Shown here piece after piece: positions 48,469-60,757 of a DNA stretch of 64,000 nt; the first letter of the stretch is position 1, and each line of letters opens with the position of its first letter. The notes under the pieces are model-generated. The model was not told the DNA's origin, ran no database searches, and worked only from the letters and a program-made list of their open reading frames with translations. The DNA is taken from assembly GCF_000512585.2 (NCBI RefSeq), contig NC_089241.1, positions 7,396,001 through 7,460,000 of the forward strand, written 5' to 3'. The DNA is from Kwoniella bestiolae CBS 10118. Taxonomy: Eukaryota > Basidiomycota > Tremellomycetes > Tremellales > Cryptococcaceae. Made by a program: the position numbers and the translations under genes.

Positions 48469-48938
48469 TCCTTTTTCGTGCATGAGATATCAAATTGCCA
48501 TTATACATGATCCTTGCTATCAAGTTTCATCTTCGTGATCTAGCTGGATCACATTAGCAAGTCTCCTAGTGCGCTATATTGGAAAATGAGAAGAGGCCAA
48601 GACCTACTGAGAACTTTCATTATCTTCTCGAACTCCGAGCCCACCGCTTTGTGATCGATCTTCGGTTTGTTGAATCCCAAGACATTGTCTCTTGCTCTCA
48701 GCCATGCGAACAGATGATCTGGTCGAAGCCTCTTGAAATCCACAAACGCTCAACTAGCAAGATTTAAAGTGTTTTCTCCCTTGACACCGTATTCAAGTAG
48801 AGCGTGACGTTTTTCCACATTCGCCTACTAGCAGATGGTCATCGTGCACATCGAAGAAGCGCGATGGAATAACGGTTGAGGCTTGCCAGTAATGCTTGGT
48901 ATCGTTCTTCATCGCCACGATTATCAGCTCTTGCCGAC
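48469..48938 (-). pseudogene. Remnant of a BTB-protein C-terminal region
   Basis: Directly downstream of the BTB gene's stop, other minus-strand frames keep protein-like pieces: about 48938-48793 (ELIIVAMKNDTKHYWQAS) and about 48743-48615 (FKRLRPDHLFAWLRARDN). These look like the C-terminal part of the BTB proteins that are numerous in tremellomycetes. The first piece continues the BTB frame after a one-base phase change, and I found no intron arrangement that joins the pieces in frame. The 3' end (48469-48614) shows nothing. Confidence 0.4.
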
Positions 48939-49453
48939 TCATCGTGACCCGATGAGCAGGTACCGATCCGTCGAGAATTTGCTGGTCATAGCCCACAATG
49001 TTAGACAAGTACATAGGTGCTCCCTTGCTGCGGACGCATCGTATTTATCGATAAATTCCACAAGGACCTTATATCCGCTTTTCAACTGTAGCCAGTCTAT
49101 GGGAGGATCCGATTTGTGGCCGTATATCATTTGCAGGAAGAGCGAGACTATATTGCTGCTTTCTAAGGTCGTGTCGGTAAGCTCCAAATTATCATCATGC
49201 TTCCCAGCTTCGAACATCACTTGAAATACGGAGCTGCATAACGCATGCTCAAACGACATTAGCAACGCGGAGTATTCGTCAGTCAAGAAACAGGGTAAGA
49301 GGTTCTGTACGCCCACCTGGATGACTGTAATTTATTCTTATGAATCTTGAATACCACACCGTCCGCTGATATCAAATTGATATCGGAGTCATGGAATTGG
49401 AAGGGTTTGTTGAGAGTGTTGATGACGGTCACTTCGTCCCCACTTTTTGACAT
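48939..49453 (-). CDS. BTB/POZ-domain protein, apparently truncated
   Basis: Exons 49453-49317 and 49233-48939 give 143 aa. The BTB fold is seen in FHDSDINLISADGVVFKIHK, SSSSVFQVMFEAG and SNIVSLFLQMIYG, followed by VEFIDKYDA. BTB proteins of this kind mediate protein-protein contacts, often with cullin-3; the partner here is unknown. The frame stops at 48939 soon after the domain, while related sequence continues in other frames downstream, so the gene is probably a broken copy of a longer protein. The start (ATG 49453) is clear; the end is doubtful. Confidence 0.55.
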
Positions 49454-49686
49454 CTCGATGAAGGGTGCGCGTTAGCTGTAGAAGTTGAACAACAATCTCT
49501 GTCACTCGAGTAGGATCAATTCAGAAATTTTTAGGACGGTCAGAAAATAATAAGGCTCAGCCCAGCGCTCGTCATGCTTACACGACGCGCACGAAGACAT
49601 AAATTACGACGTTCATGATGCTATGCCACTTAATTTACAACACGTACTATCTATATCTAAGATACAAAATCAATGCAACCTTCTTT

Positions 49687-51344
49687 CTATCTTTTGAGTT
49701 CTAACATATACATATCCCATTTTCTTCGTTGCTCTTCCGAACCTTCAAAATGAAAATTTACTCCTCTAACCTCGTCAAACCCTTCGTCAATCGAGGGCTT
49801 CTCAAAAGCGCTTGCGTAAGAGTTGAAAGCCAAGGCAGGTAAGAGGGTACGGGTAGGTTCGTCGGCTGGGCCATAGCATGCTCGATAGACATTATTATGC
49901 TTGGCAAGTTCGAGTGGACAGAGGAAGTGAAACAACCTGAAGTGTATTCCAACGATATCAGTCTAGCTCGGTATTTCGAGCGTAGCTACATAACATACCT
50001 GATGGGAACGTTTAACTTCCCGGCCAACCTGACCCAATGAGCCCTGGTCTCCCTATTGCGATTCGTATTATCCACTACAACCTTCGTACCTCCTGCCAAG
50101 AATTGTTCGGCAACTCTCAAGCATTTATCTCTCGAGCCCAGTAGATCTTGGTTGATATGTTCGTAGCCCTCTGAAGCGAAATGTTTTCGGAAGAAAGACG
50201 ATTTGCCGGATGCTGGTGGGCCTACAAAGATGACGATCTCTAGCGCCGGACGAGTGATTGGAGTATGCGATGGGACGATGTGAGGAACTGCTCTAGTTTA
50301 TGTGAGCTTGCCGGCGTTGGGGAAGATGTTACCTGAAAAAAAAAACGAAGGGGAGGAAGAAACGGAAGAGGGGAAGGGGTCCCGAAGACACAGAAGGGGA
50401 CGAGACGGATGTTACAAGGCAACTCACGAGATGCTAGATTGCCCAATTTTGCAGGCCTAAATCCATTAGGAGGTTCCGGGAAGTGAGGTCGAGGGTGTTT
50501 GAGGAAATGTTCCTATATCAGTAGGATCAGCTCCGCCTGGACGAAAAGACGAGCCAGTACGGAACTTACTTCGGGAGTTACAAATTTGAGTCCAACATTC
50601 AAAGCAAACTTGTAATCTGTATCACCGTGATCTTTCCTTTGAGGTCCTTTAGCAGCTCTCCCAGCGGCGTCACCTATGAAGACTGAATTTTCTATATCTA
50701 TTTCTAAGCCTCTATCCTTGTATATCTTCTCTACCACTTCATACATTCCTATATTTGGTTTTCGGTATACGTCGTTTTTTGATAACGCCGCTAAGATTCG
50801 TACTGGGACTTCTTTCGGTAACTACGATTTTAATCAGCCTCTATTCTAATTCACCTTGAGACGGATAAACTTACTTTCGCTGCGATCAGAGACAATTTCG
50901 CTCTCCACTCCGACTTGATATGATCCCTCGGATCGGCTTGGTTTGAAATGACGATCAAGTGTCTGCCCGCCTCATGTTCCTTCTTGAGCAATTCGGGAAC
51001 AGACGAATGCCACCATACCCAATCATCTCGATTTTTTGGAAACTGAGCTCCTGATTTGGGCTTGATAAGTGTTCCATCAAGGTCATAGAATGATATAGCT
51101 ACTTTGGAGTGTCCATTCGTTTTCAGAGAAGAGGCTGCGGAGGATGAAGAAGAAGCGAAAGGATCAAGATGGGTGAAATGAACCAAAGTTGATGGTGAGG
51201 GTTGGAATTGACCCAAAGGCTTTTGAGCAGCACCGGTGAAGAACGGGTGGGCTATACACTGTCAGCGTTGTTTTGAGAAAAGTCAGACTCACGCTTCTTC
51301 GCTGGAGGCTCTTCGCCATCAGCAGCCCTCTTCACTGCTGGCAT
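49687..51344 (-). CDS. PNK1: Polynucleotide kinase 3'-phosphatase
   Basis: It repairs DNA ends by removing 3' phosphates and phosphorylating 5' hydroxyls. Exons 51344-51293, 51251-50875, 50821-50570, 50512-50428, 50290-49999 and 49936-49687 give 435 aa. The HAD phosphatase domain has YDLDGTLI (nucleophile DxDGT), ISNQAD and VFIGDAAGR. The kinase domain has the P-loop [20 protein letters not shown] and [11 protein letters not shown]. There is no N-terminal FHA domain, as in fission yeast Pnk1; only a short basic leader ([18 protein letters not shown]) precedes the phosphatase. The fifth exon's acceptor at 50291-50292 is chosen to keep the frame. The gene is head-to-head with TRP4. Confidence 0.93.
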
Positions 51345-51562
51345 CCTGCTTATATGATTCTGCTCTTGGTGATGGACGAGGAAGTGATTGAAGAACGCGT
51401 CAATGTCATCTTTAAGTTGGTTGTCATCATCGACGGGATCAAATAGTTCGAGTGTGCCTGGGCAATAGTGAACATTATATTCGTGGATACTCTTGACGAT
51501 AAAGACTATAGATAAAGTCGAATTCCTTTCTTCCACTTCCACCTTCTACCCCACAAGACATA
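51345..51562. promoter_or_regulatory. Compact shared promoter of PNK1 and TRP4
   Basis: Only 218 bp separate the two divergent start codons, so both promoters and both leaders must overlap or abut. The open frame that continues upstream of the PNK1 ATG to 51542 lacks protein character and is not taken as coding. Confidence 0.5.
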
Positions 51563-53036
51563 ATGTCATCCCAATACACCCCAGAGACTTTCAAGGTCCT
51601 TCTCAAGAAGCTCGTTCAGACGCCTGACGATTTCACACCGGAAGATTGTGCTCAGTGTTTCCGGCATCTTTGTGTGCAGGGAGCTAGTGAAGCCCAGGTG
51701 AGCAATTCCTTCTTCTGGCCTTGCCTTACCTATTCGCTGATATCCGTCGTACTTCCAGGCCGGTGCCTTCCTCACTGCTCTTACACTATCAGGTCTTGAG
51801 TCATCCCCCGATATCGTTGCCGCATGTGCATCAGTCCTCCGGGAACATGCAGTATCAGTCACAGACTTGATACCAGAAGCCAAAGACCAGCACGGACATG
51901 GCATGTGGGATTACAGAGAATCAGATAAGGAGGGTGATGGTTATACGGGATTAGTCGACATAGTAGGCACTGGTGGTGATGGTTGGGATACTTACAATGT
52001 CTCCACCACCGCTGCTGTGGTAGTTGCCGGTTCAGGGGTAAGGGTAGCTAAGGTGGGTTAGCTCATGTTTACACAAGGTGCTCAGCTGATAACCTGTATT
52101 ATATAGCATGGATCAAAAGCAGCTACTTCCACCTCTGGATCAGCCGACCTCCTTCTCTCCCTTGATTGTCGATTAGCCTTCCCTGTATCTGAAGTGCACA
52201 CTTTCCTCGAACACTCTCCATTCCTCTTCCTCTTCGCTCCTCACTACCACCCCTCATTAGCGCACATCGCTCCTATCCGACGTAATCTCAACTTCCGAAC
52301 AATCTTCAATGTGTTGGGTCCCCTTATCAACCCTGCAAGACCTCAGAGGATGCTGCTTGGTGTAGCCAGGAAGGAGCTGGGAGATACGTTTGCGGAAGTG
52401 CTGAGGTTGTTGAACGTGGAAAGGGCTTTGGTGGTCTGTGGAAAAGAAGGATTAGATGAGATCAGTCCGGCTGGTGAGACTTGGGTGAGTCCGCTGCGTT
52501 TATAATGATGTTTGGAATGTCCAGCTGACAACATCGCATAGACATGGTGGCTAGAGAATGGCGAGATAACCAAAGGTTCCATCCACCCCACTGAAGACTT
52601 CGGTCTCCCCCTTCATTCTCTATCTTCCGTCCGAGGATCTACACCCGACCTCAACGCTCTGACTTTCCAATCTATAATGTCCAACTCTCCCGCACCACCC
52701 CATCTCTCTTCTCCCGCCAGTCCAGACTCCCCCTCTCTCGATACCATTCGAGACTACGTGCTGCTCAACGCTGCTGCTCTATTACACGTGTCGGGTAAAG
52801 CGAAATCTTGGAAAGAAGGCGTGGATATCGCTCGAGAAACGATAGAGTCTGGTGGAGCGTTGGCGGCGTTCGAGGGGTTCAGAGATGCCAGTAAGAAGGC
52901 TATGGGTGAGCACGTCGATGAGATGGCGGTAGAAGACGATGGTGGTATAGCTGCTAAGAATGGGTTCGTGAATGCTTGGTTGAAGGAGAGGGGGAGGAAG
53001 AGGGCGGATTCGGTGAAGCAGGATGAGAAGCAATAA
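51563..53036 (+). CDS. TRP4: Anthranilate phosphoribosyltransferase
   Basis: It joins anthranilate to PRPP in the second step of tryptophan synthesis from chorismate. Exons 51563-51697, 51759-52052, 52107-52484 and 52542-53036 give 433 aa. PRPP- and Mg-binding motifs are [17 protein letters not shown] and [17 protein letters not shown]. The anthranilate site region has [16 protein letters not shown], and later [15 protein letters not shown]. The N-terminal helical domain precedes them in the usual order. The C-terminal part has a Ser/Pro-rich insertion (about residues 278-300) before [16 protein letters not shown]. The start is the first ATG after a short leader shared with PNK1. Confidence 0.95.
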
Positions 53037-53274
53037 AGATAGAATGCATGTATAGAGTATAGTCAGTGCTGCTGGGGTACGCTGTATAACATACTGACAT
53101 GATCGTTGTGACATGTTGCTTTGTGCCAAATTGACAGTCCGAGGGATTGATTGTCCTACATGCAAGAGAATTATTCAACATATGATATGCTACAAACTTG
53201 TTTTCGAGTAAAAGCAAGATAATGTCCAAAGTACCAAAATCAACATTCAATCCAAACCGCTAAATGTCCAAGAA

Positions 53275-55198
53275 CTACACCAAAACCTCTTCGATCAAAT
53301 TTTGAACCTCACTCCAGAAACCCTCAATCACACCAGGAGGGAATCCGTTCTTATCATATCCAAGTGAGAACCACAATTTACCACTAAACATACCAAAATC
53401 ATAAATCAGCATCTCAGTCCATTTCTGCTGACTCGCATAGAGAAGTCGGACTCACGCAAAAGTATAAGCAAACAAGAGCAAACCCCCTTGACGCTGCCTC
53501 GACCCGGTAGTCAAGCTTGTCAACTCCAACGAAGGGAATTCAGCGTGCTTGTACTTCCCATCCAGGTTACCTAACATCGATAATCCCATCAAAGCCCTTT
53601 GAGAGACCTTTCGTTCTTGTGTAGCTGTTACTGGAACTACCGGCGTAGTCTCAGGAGTAGGCAATTGCATAGCCTGAGGTGGTTTCTTCTGTTGTGTGGG
53701 TTGGACTTCCGATTGAGCAATTTCGACGCCCAGACCCAAACCTGGATTTCCCTGTTGGCTTTTCAACTCTTCCTCGTCATCGATCTTCGCCCATTTGACA
53801 GCTCGTTCCCTCCTTACCATTGAGGTATTCTGACTTCTGGCCACCACGAAGGGCGACTTGACAGCCTTGATAGTTTGTTGCTTTGTCATTCTTGCTCTGT
53901 GCCAGAATAGCTCGGAGGTGGAGATGGAAGATGGTAGGAGCGTGGGGAGGACGATGTTGAAGTATCCTACGGCGAGGTGGAAGAAGCTTTCTTTGGCAGT
54001 AGAAGTGGAAGGTATCATGTTGGGACGGAGGTTGAGTGCCGAGTAGATCAGACTGCAGTAGCACAGGATCAGCTACTCTTTCTATCTCGTAGGACAGCAT
54101 AGTAAGAGATAGACATACCATGGATCAATCTTATCATCCGTCTTCCTAGCCCAAGCGATATTACACAACGCAAAGACAGCATGTGCAATGGTCACTCCAT
54201 TCTTCTTACAATTACCCAAAATACCTTTCGTTTTATCCTTATCGTAGGAAATTGTAGGCACCACCGTATGTCTCGGTAATTTCTCCCAGGACGATCCAAA
54301 CGATTGACCACCTATCAACTTCGCTTCTGATCTTCTGGATTCCTCTTTCCCTACTATACGTGCGAAGTCGCTCTTGGAAGGGGGTAATCGATCTTCCAGA
54401 CTTTTCGGTATCTCCACCAATCCTGATTCCAGGCCAAGCTTTTGGGTGATCTTCTGTGAGATCTCTTGGGTGGTGAGGTCTGAGCCGAGGAGGATGTAGA
54501 ACTCGTTCATGAAGCTGTGCAAAGCCATCCCATCACCTAGATAATGGGTAGCACACAACATGAACTCATATTCCACCTTCTCATCTCCCTCGGACTGTGA
54601 AGGACCTTTAACCACGAGATAGCCCAATCGGTCGTTTGATAGTGTCCTAGGGCCGTTCAAGTAGGTACCGATTATATCCCTTTCATCAACGATATATGAG
54701 AATCGCTCAGAAGCTGTCGAGAGTGCCTCGACCAAATTTCGAGGTCTGGAGGGGACGAAGGATATGTCTTCGTACTCTCTAAATTCGACTGTGGAGGATA
54801 ACAAGGGATGTAACAAGAGCTGGTACGCCCAGATATGTAGGATCCTCGAGGGGGTCATTTGGGAAGGAGAGGCCAGTAATTTGTGGTGGACATACCTAGA
54901 TTGTGGTGTTGACTGGTTAACACCTTCCTCTCAATATCACTATTACAGAGGGGTAATCCACTTACATGTCATTGACACCATCTCCTCGGGAAGGGAGATA
55001 GTAGGATATCTCATTATCGCTCAGTTTCCTACCTTCCTCTTGCTTTGCTCGAAGCTCGAACTCGGGCGTCTGAGGCGGAGTGAGCAGCGCTTTGATAGCA
55101 TTTGGATGCGCTGGGAATTGGGATTTGGCGATGAAGACGGGGGAAGAGGAGTCTGTTAAGGGAGTGTAAGGTGGTGTGAGAGGGGTGGGGAATGACAT
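53275..55198 (-). CDS. Condensation/acyltransferase-fold protein (CAT-like superfamily)
   Basis: Exons 55198-54966, 54895-54119, 54052-53456 and 53383-53275 give 571 aa. The motif THYLGDGMA fits HxxxDG, the catalytic His motif of chloramphenicol-acetyltransferase-like enzymes (condensation domains, alcohol acetyltransferases, BAHD-type proteins). A late FSLGYDKNGFPPG resembles the second structural motif of the fold. The N-terminus is Pro/Thr-rich, followed by LSDNEISYYLPSRGDGVNDMY, and the first half ends with RILHIWAYQLLLHPLL. The second half carries a variable Gln/Pro/Thr-rich insertion. The acyl donor and acceptor are unknown. The second exon's acceptor (54896-54897) was chosen because it alone keeps this frame open. 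Confidence 0.65.
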
Positions 55199-56842
55199 TT
55201 TGGTGAAGACTCTACGAGCTACTGCTACACAGATGAGATGAGATGGAATGGAATGGAGATGGAAATCCAGAACAACAAGTCAAGTCGAGACAAGGTTATA
55301 TCAGCATCGCATTACCCCCTGTCCCCAATTGGAAGATCGGCCTTTAACAGGACAACAACAACAAGACATCATCGACCAGCCAAAATTCCTTACACGTTGG
55401 CCGACATTCCATGTTTCACATGACATACTCTCGTAGTCGTCTCTCTTCCTGACCTAGGATAATGTGCCCAGTAGAATCATAGCACAGGATAACCTCATGG
55501 CTTTTCATCATACGCATCGAAAATTGACGTTATGCCTTCAGCTGTCTGGAAATAGAAAAGAGATTACGATGTGAGATTCGAACTTTTTCGCATCCCGAAA
55601 AGCCATTACATCATCTTTTATAGATAGTACGTATCATTTTAAGGGTTTTCGCAGGAATGCGAATGGGGTAGATGGTAACCCTGGGGTAACAGTAACATCC
55701 CTGTATCGTCATGCAGACCAAGCTATCTATATAGTACATACGTGCCGTTTATCGAACATCGCTGCGTGCATAGGACCGCAGAGGGATTCCGCCATGCCAA
55801 TTCGACGTGTGTAATCATGTTTCGTGTACTTCCACATAAATATCGATGCGATACGATGCGATGAAAAGCAGTGAAGCTGAAGGGTGAAGCGAAGTTCGTA
55901 GTACGACGGGTAGACTAATAAATTCCCGTGTTACTTTTTTGGTAGGGTGTCTCGGATCAAGTGAACCAAAGGAAGGGTATGTAACCCGGAACATACCACC
56001 GCACGAGCAAAGTCATTTTTCAGGAACATTACTCAAAAAATGATGCGTAAGTCTTCCCGCTATTTTGGGTATCCTGCATTTCTTCGTTCTGCGTTCCTGC
56101 GTCTGTCCGAGACAAGACAACAGATCGTTCATATGTCCTGCGGGAGTGCCATCTTCCTCCAGGCAACAACGCCTTCATCCTTGCACATGTCAGATGTCGG
56201 TCCTACGATGAGCCGGTACAGGTACAGTTTTGATGCGATTCCTGCAGCTGTTTCGGGTGATACATTAGTCCAGGTGTGTGAGTACGTTGAGTTCTCGGTC
56301 GGATCGGAAAGCTCCTGGTATGTAAGCTTGTTGTACTGTACTGTATGCCTTAGCTACAGTCAACAGAAACCCTGTAACGCTGCGATGCTAAGTTGGTCGT
56401 AAGTCAAATCTCACACGACACCGTCAGTACCATGAGAAAGAAACGCTGTACGTGGGGATGACGAAATCAGATTATTTTTGGAATTCGCAAGAGATTTCGG
56501 ACACCAAGGCGCTGCGGGAGATCTCATAGTTCGTGAATCAGTCTCACGGTAAGAGGTTGGATCGTTGGTTCTGGACAATAACAAAAGGTGTTCGTTGTTC
56601 GCTTCCGCTTTATGAACCCCCAACCAATTGTTACTTGTTTGCATTTACGAATATCATCAACCTTGATCAACCAACTTCGACTTCGACTGTAACGATAACG
56701 ATAACTCAAGATTCTGTTCTTTCTTTCGACTTGTTTTGATCTGACGACTTGCATCAAGTGTTAGAAATCAACGATCATCAATCTCTCGGTAGCTTCAACT
56801 TCTTACGACCATCTGTACCGAATCTGGCAAATCACATACGAT
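55199..56842. other. Long intergenic region upstream of two divergent genes
   Basis: The 1.6 kb separates the acyltransferase-fold gene and the nucleotide-sugar transporter. A GATGCGATAC-type direct repeat sits at about 55845-55862. A 120-codon plus ORF at 56040-56402 has no recognisable domain or splice partner and is not called. Otherwise nothing is identified. Confidence 0.5.
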
Positions 56843-58141
56843 ATGGCTCCCAACGATCCTCCCCCAGCATGGAAGGTAGCAGGTGTAGTAGGCTTCTACA
56901 TGACAGTAGCGCTGGTGATGGTGATGACGTGAGTTGAGGTGTCTTGTATGAGGTTCATCCTCCGCTATAAGCGTATCGAATTGAGCTGAGCCGAGCTCAA
57001 CAACATAGTAACAAATGGGTCCTCTCGACCTCGTCATTACCACTCACCTTCCTCCTCCTGCAACTATCCACTTCTGTGCTCCTCCTTCATCTCCTACCAT
57101 TATGTTACAACTACACCCCACCCCGCTGGACAAGGTCCACCATTCTCGCCGTCCTGCCCGTCTCTATCGTCAACGTCGTAGGGCTCATCTTCAATATCTA
57201 CTGCCTCAAGCTGGTCGACGCATCCTATTTCCAAGTCGCCAGGGGTTTAACCCTCCCCATGACTGTCGTCCTCCAAGCTCTGATGAACGGCATGAGACCC
57301 TCCGGATGGACTATCGGAGCATGTGGTCTCGTGATGTGGGGATTCACCTATTCCTTCCTACCCATTCCTGGATTATCACCCACCCCCACAGTAGATATAT
57401 ACGGAGTGATGGAAGAGACGAGACGGATGGAGGCTCCCATGGCTGGGATGTTGCTTGGAGTAGCCAGCGCAGCGATGGTAGCTGTACATGCCATTTTGGT
57501 CAAGCAGGCGCTGAAGAAGGTGGAGGGTCATACTCTCGATTTGGCTTATTGGCAGAATGCTTTGTCGGCGTTGGCATTGCTACCTGGGATAGTATTTTCG
57601 GGGGAGTTGGGCGATTTCGCGAATATGGTAATGGGCAGAGAAGGCGATGGGAGAGCTTTCATCATCGGTAGTGGAGTTACTGTGAGTTTGTCTTCCAACA
57701 CTGGCTGACGAGTACCTGAACGCTGATCTTTGTTTGGTTTTTTTCTCTGATAGGGAGTGGTCGGTTTCCTCATCTGTCTAGCAGGATTACTATCCATCAA
57801 AGTCACATCGCCCGTTACCCACATGTTCAGCTCAGCCATGCGATCGGTTTTACAAACCATGTTGGGCGTTTACCTATTTGGCGATATCCTCAACTCGTAA
57901 GTCCATAATGTACATTGGAAGTTACATTCCGAAGTTGATGGTCTGATACATCACATACAGCTCGCGAATTATGTCCATCATCTTGATCATAATTGGATCC
58001 TGCCTATACACATGGAATCAATCTCGTGGCAGTCTCCCCAAATCTCCTTTACAAGAGGACAGAAAGAGGTTGTTGACAGGTCAAGAGAAGACGAATTATA
58101 ATTATGCGGCTGATCCTGAGAAGGGCGAGAGGAAAGATTAG
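56843..58141 (+). CDS. Nucleotide-sugar transporter, GDP-fucose-transporter-like (SLC35C/TPT family)
   Basis: A Golgi or ER antiporter that exchanges nucleotide sugars for nucleoside monophosphates. Exons 56843-56928, 57009-57681, 57754-57896 and 57961-58141 give 360 aa with about ten membrane segments. Family marks are MTVALVMVMTNKWVL in the first helix, FNIYCLKLVDASYFQVARGLTLP (as two adjacent pieces, the counterpart of the SLC35C SLT motif), and VTSPVTHMFSSAMRSVLQT. The C-terminal tail is hydrophilic and cytosolic. The exact sugar is uncertain; GDP-fucose and GDP-mannose are possible. It may supply donor sugars for glycan synthesis such as that of the CAP59-family enzyme, though the two genes are far apart. 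Confidence 0.75.
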
Positions 58142-58528
58142 TGTTTCTTTAGCCAAAGGACATTACGTCGCGTGGACGAGAGAGCTTGAATGGAGTTTCG
58201 TTTCCATATTTCTGGACAATATATAATGTTTTCACTTCGGACGATGATGATCATGAGTAGATTTATATACATATGTATTTTCAGATGAGACCAATTAGCA
58301 TGTATCATATAATCAATATATCGCCATATCCCAGTTTCCTTAATCCATTACAATCAATTGAGAACAAGCCTCCATGAAACCCAAGTTATCAGTGGCCAGT
58401 AGTCAGGTTGCCCCATCTTCTCAATCATCTTTGCTAGCCTGAGATGCCCATATCCCCATGAAAACAAGATTCTATACATGCGTACAACTCGACTCTCTTT
58501 TTCACACTATCAACGTGTGTGTCATACA
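58142..58528. other. Convergent 3' flanks of the nucleotide-sugar transporter and VMA13
   Basis: An AT-rich gap of 387 bases between opposing stop codons. No feature is recognised. Confidence 0.5.
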
Positions 58529-60469
58529 TCACTTGGTCCAATGTTGAGACATCAGTCTCTGGACAGTCATCAAAGCTTGATATCTGACATCGGCGTTCTC
58601 GTGTCCCATGAGTTCCATGACTTTGGTCTTACCGTTGAAGTTGTCGATGGTCCTACACCACACAAAAAGGATATCAGCTCTATGCGATGATTTGGCTAGG
58701 TCCTGACTGTGAAATACCCACTTCTTGGACTTGTCACCACCCCATTTGATGAATTGGCCAATATCGTGCAACGCAACTGCCAACACCAAGGGGTCTTTCG
58801 AGGTGACCAATAGCTCGATAAGTCGCCTGTAATACCAATCAGAAGGATATTGGTCAGCTACACCGCTGCGCCATGGTTCTACAGGACAACCGAGTTGTAG
58901 CTCACCTGATAGCTTTCCCATCCGACTCTTGCCCAATTCTCATACCGTTCTCTTTCCAGAAATCTTCGGTCTCGTGGGCAGGTGACCAGACGAGGTGGCC
59001 TGACTCGAGCTCTGAAATGTACTCGTCGTATGTGCTACAGGCGCGATACCAAAACATGAGCTCATACTCTAAGCACAGAATAGACAGCGTGATAAGTATG
59101 AGCAAAGTCAGATGATCGACCCACCTTAACCCCTCCAAACGAGACTTCAGCTCCTCCTTGAGATAATCCAAATCCTCTACAATCTCCTCATCCGACCATT
59201 TACGCGATTGAAGCGAGACCACGAACGGCAACAATTTAGCTACGAACATCGACGAGAGGTTTTGTGAAGGTGCAATGGCGAGTAAGTTCTATGGATGATT
59301 TGTCAGCTACTGTGCGATGCCGGGTTTACCTGACTTTCGCTGGAGCAGCTGAAGCCAAACTCACTCTCAAGGTTGCGACCACTACCCGTTGTACTTTCTC
59401 TTTTACCGCCCCCTTAGCAACGTTTGTAAGAACCGCTACGACATCGTATTTCTTGTCTAACCCTTCTGCGGCGGTTTTCTCAAAAGATAATTGCCAGATG
59501 GATGTTATAGCCCAGTATTGAGCTTGGGGATTTGGGTTGCTTTTGAGGGTTTTGATCAGGCTGATGAACGGGGAGTATACGGTTAGTATGAGTTCTTGGT
59601 GGATGCTAGGTGTAGGTTTGGGTTGATGTACTGGAATAATAATGACAAATTGAAATTGCTCACCCAGAAATACAATTCTCTTCTTGCCAAACAGCTTGTC
59701 TGAACTGCTTTCTACCCAGTATGGCGCTGAGTACTTGAGCAGCTACTTCCCACAAGGGTTGTCTCGTACCATTCAGTAAGCCCTGGAGTGATCCAAGAAG
59801 AGTGGAGATGAGAGATTGGGGGAATGGCTTTGGGTCGGTCCTATTGTCCCACACCGGACCATATCAGCAAATCCCTCTTATAATCTCTCGTATGCATACT
59901 ATGGGGACATACGAGATGAGCAAAGCCAAGATCCTCAATGATCCCAATACCGCAAATTCCTCTTCCATAGACAAACACTTGACCAGCGGTCCATAAGGAT
60001 CTTCAGGGTTCTCCGAAGAGGACAAGTTGTGATAGAGGGATATAGTAGATGGATCGGATTGCAGCATATCATTGATCGATACCAAGACAGCCTGGACCGT
60101 ATCTACTCTTTGTGATTTTCGGAGTAGGTCGATGTATAGTTTGGCATATTGTTGTCCTTGGGTTGCGAATACCGTGGGACGTTGTCCTTGGGGCTATATC
60201 TCACGAGCATCAGTACGACACACGTTCACATGGCAGAGTGTAGGTGAACATACAAGTTTGTTAAGCGATTTAAGCAGGGACAGCTCGTCCGCTGAAAGTA
60301 GCTTTGCTCGCTGATATCCCTACAAGTATCGGAGAATCAGCATCGTTTCCATGTCTAGAGGGGAATGACCCACCTCCCATGGTACAGGCTTGGAATTGAT
60401 CTTGTTGCACTGATCGTCTAGGTATGGCGAGAAGAAGGGTGGTGGTATGGGAGCTACTGCGGCTGTCAT
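58529..60469 (-). CDS. VMA13: V-type ATPase V1 subunit H
   Basis: Subunit H caps the V1 sector and couples or silences ATP hydrolysis of the vacuolar proton pump. Nine exons: 60469-60374, 60319-60254, 60193-59913, 59840-59664, 59560-59365, 59288-59125, 59034-58906, 58826-58722, 58652-58529; 445 aa. HEAT/armadillo-like helices fill the protein. Diagnostic stretches are AQYWAITSIWQLSFE, KEKVQRVVVATLRNLL, SGHLVWSPAHETEDFWKEN and the C-terminal ALHDIGQFIKWGGDKSK with GHENADVRYQAL. ATG 60469 is used; the open frame upstream reaches only a TTG. The order of domains and the length match the family. Confidence 0.93.
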
Positions 60470-60757
60470 CGTGGTTGCTGTGATTGTGAGCAGTAGTAGG
60501 CTTGTATAGGACAGTCGAGTGTATGACAATGATTTATAAGAAAGGAGATGAGCATGTAGGATTGATATCAGTGCTCTAGTTAGGACTATGGCTCGTCATT
60601 GAGTATCGAGATACATGTTACGTAATAACACGTGTCACCTCTCAATCCAGTCTCTCGCCACCGTAAAACCACCTACTACAAACTACAACAACCCCTCTCA
60701 AAGTTATCTAATTCTCTTCTTTCTACAACACCAACCAAAAGGGATAACCCAACCAAA

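Noticed and set aside
56040..56402. 120-codon plus-strand ORF in the long intergenic region
   Set aside because: No recognisable domain, no splice partner, and amino-acid composition without protein character; not enough to call a gene.
60632..60757. 42-residue N-terminal extension of Spp2
   Set aside because: The segment has no likeness to the family and lies in the leader; ATG 60758 has a typical CAAA-ATG context.
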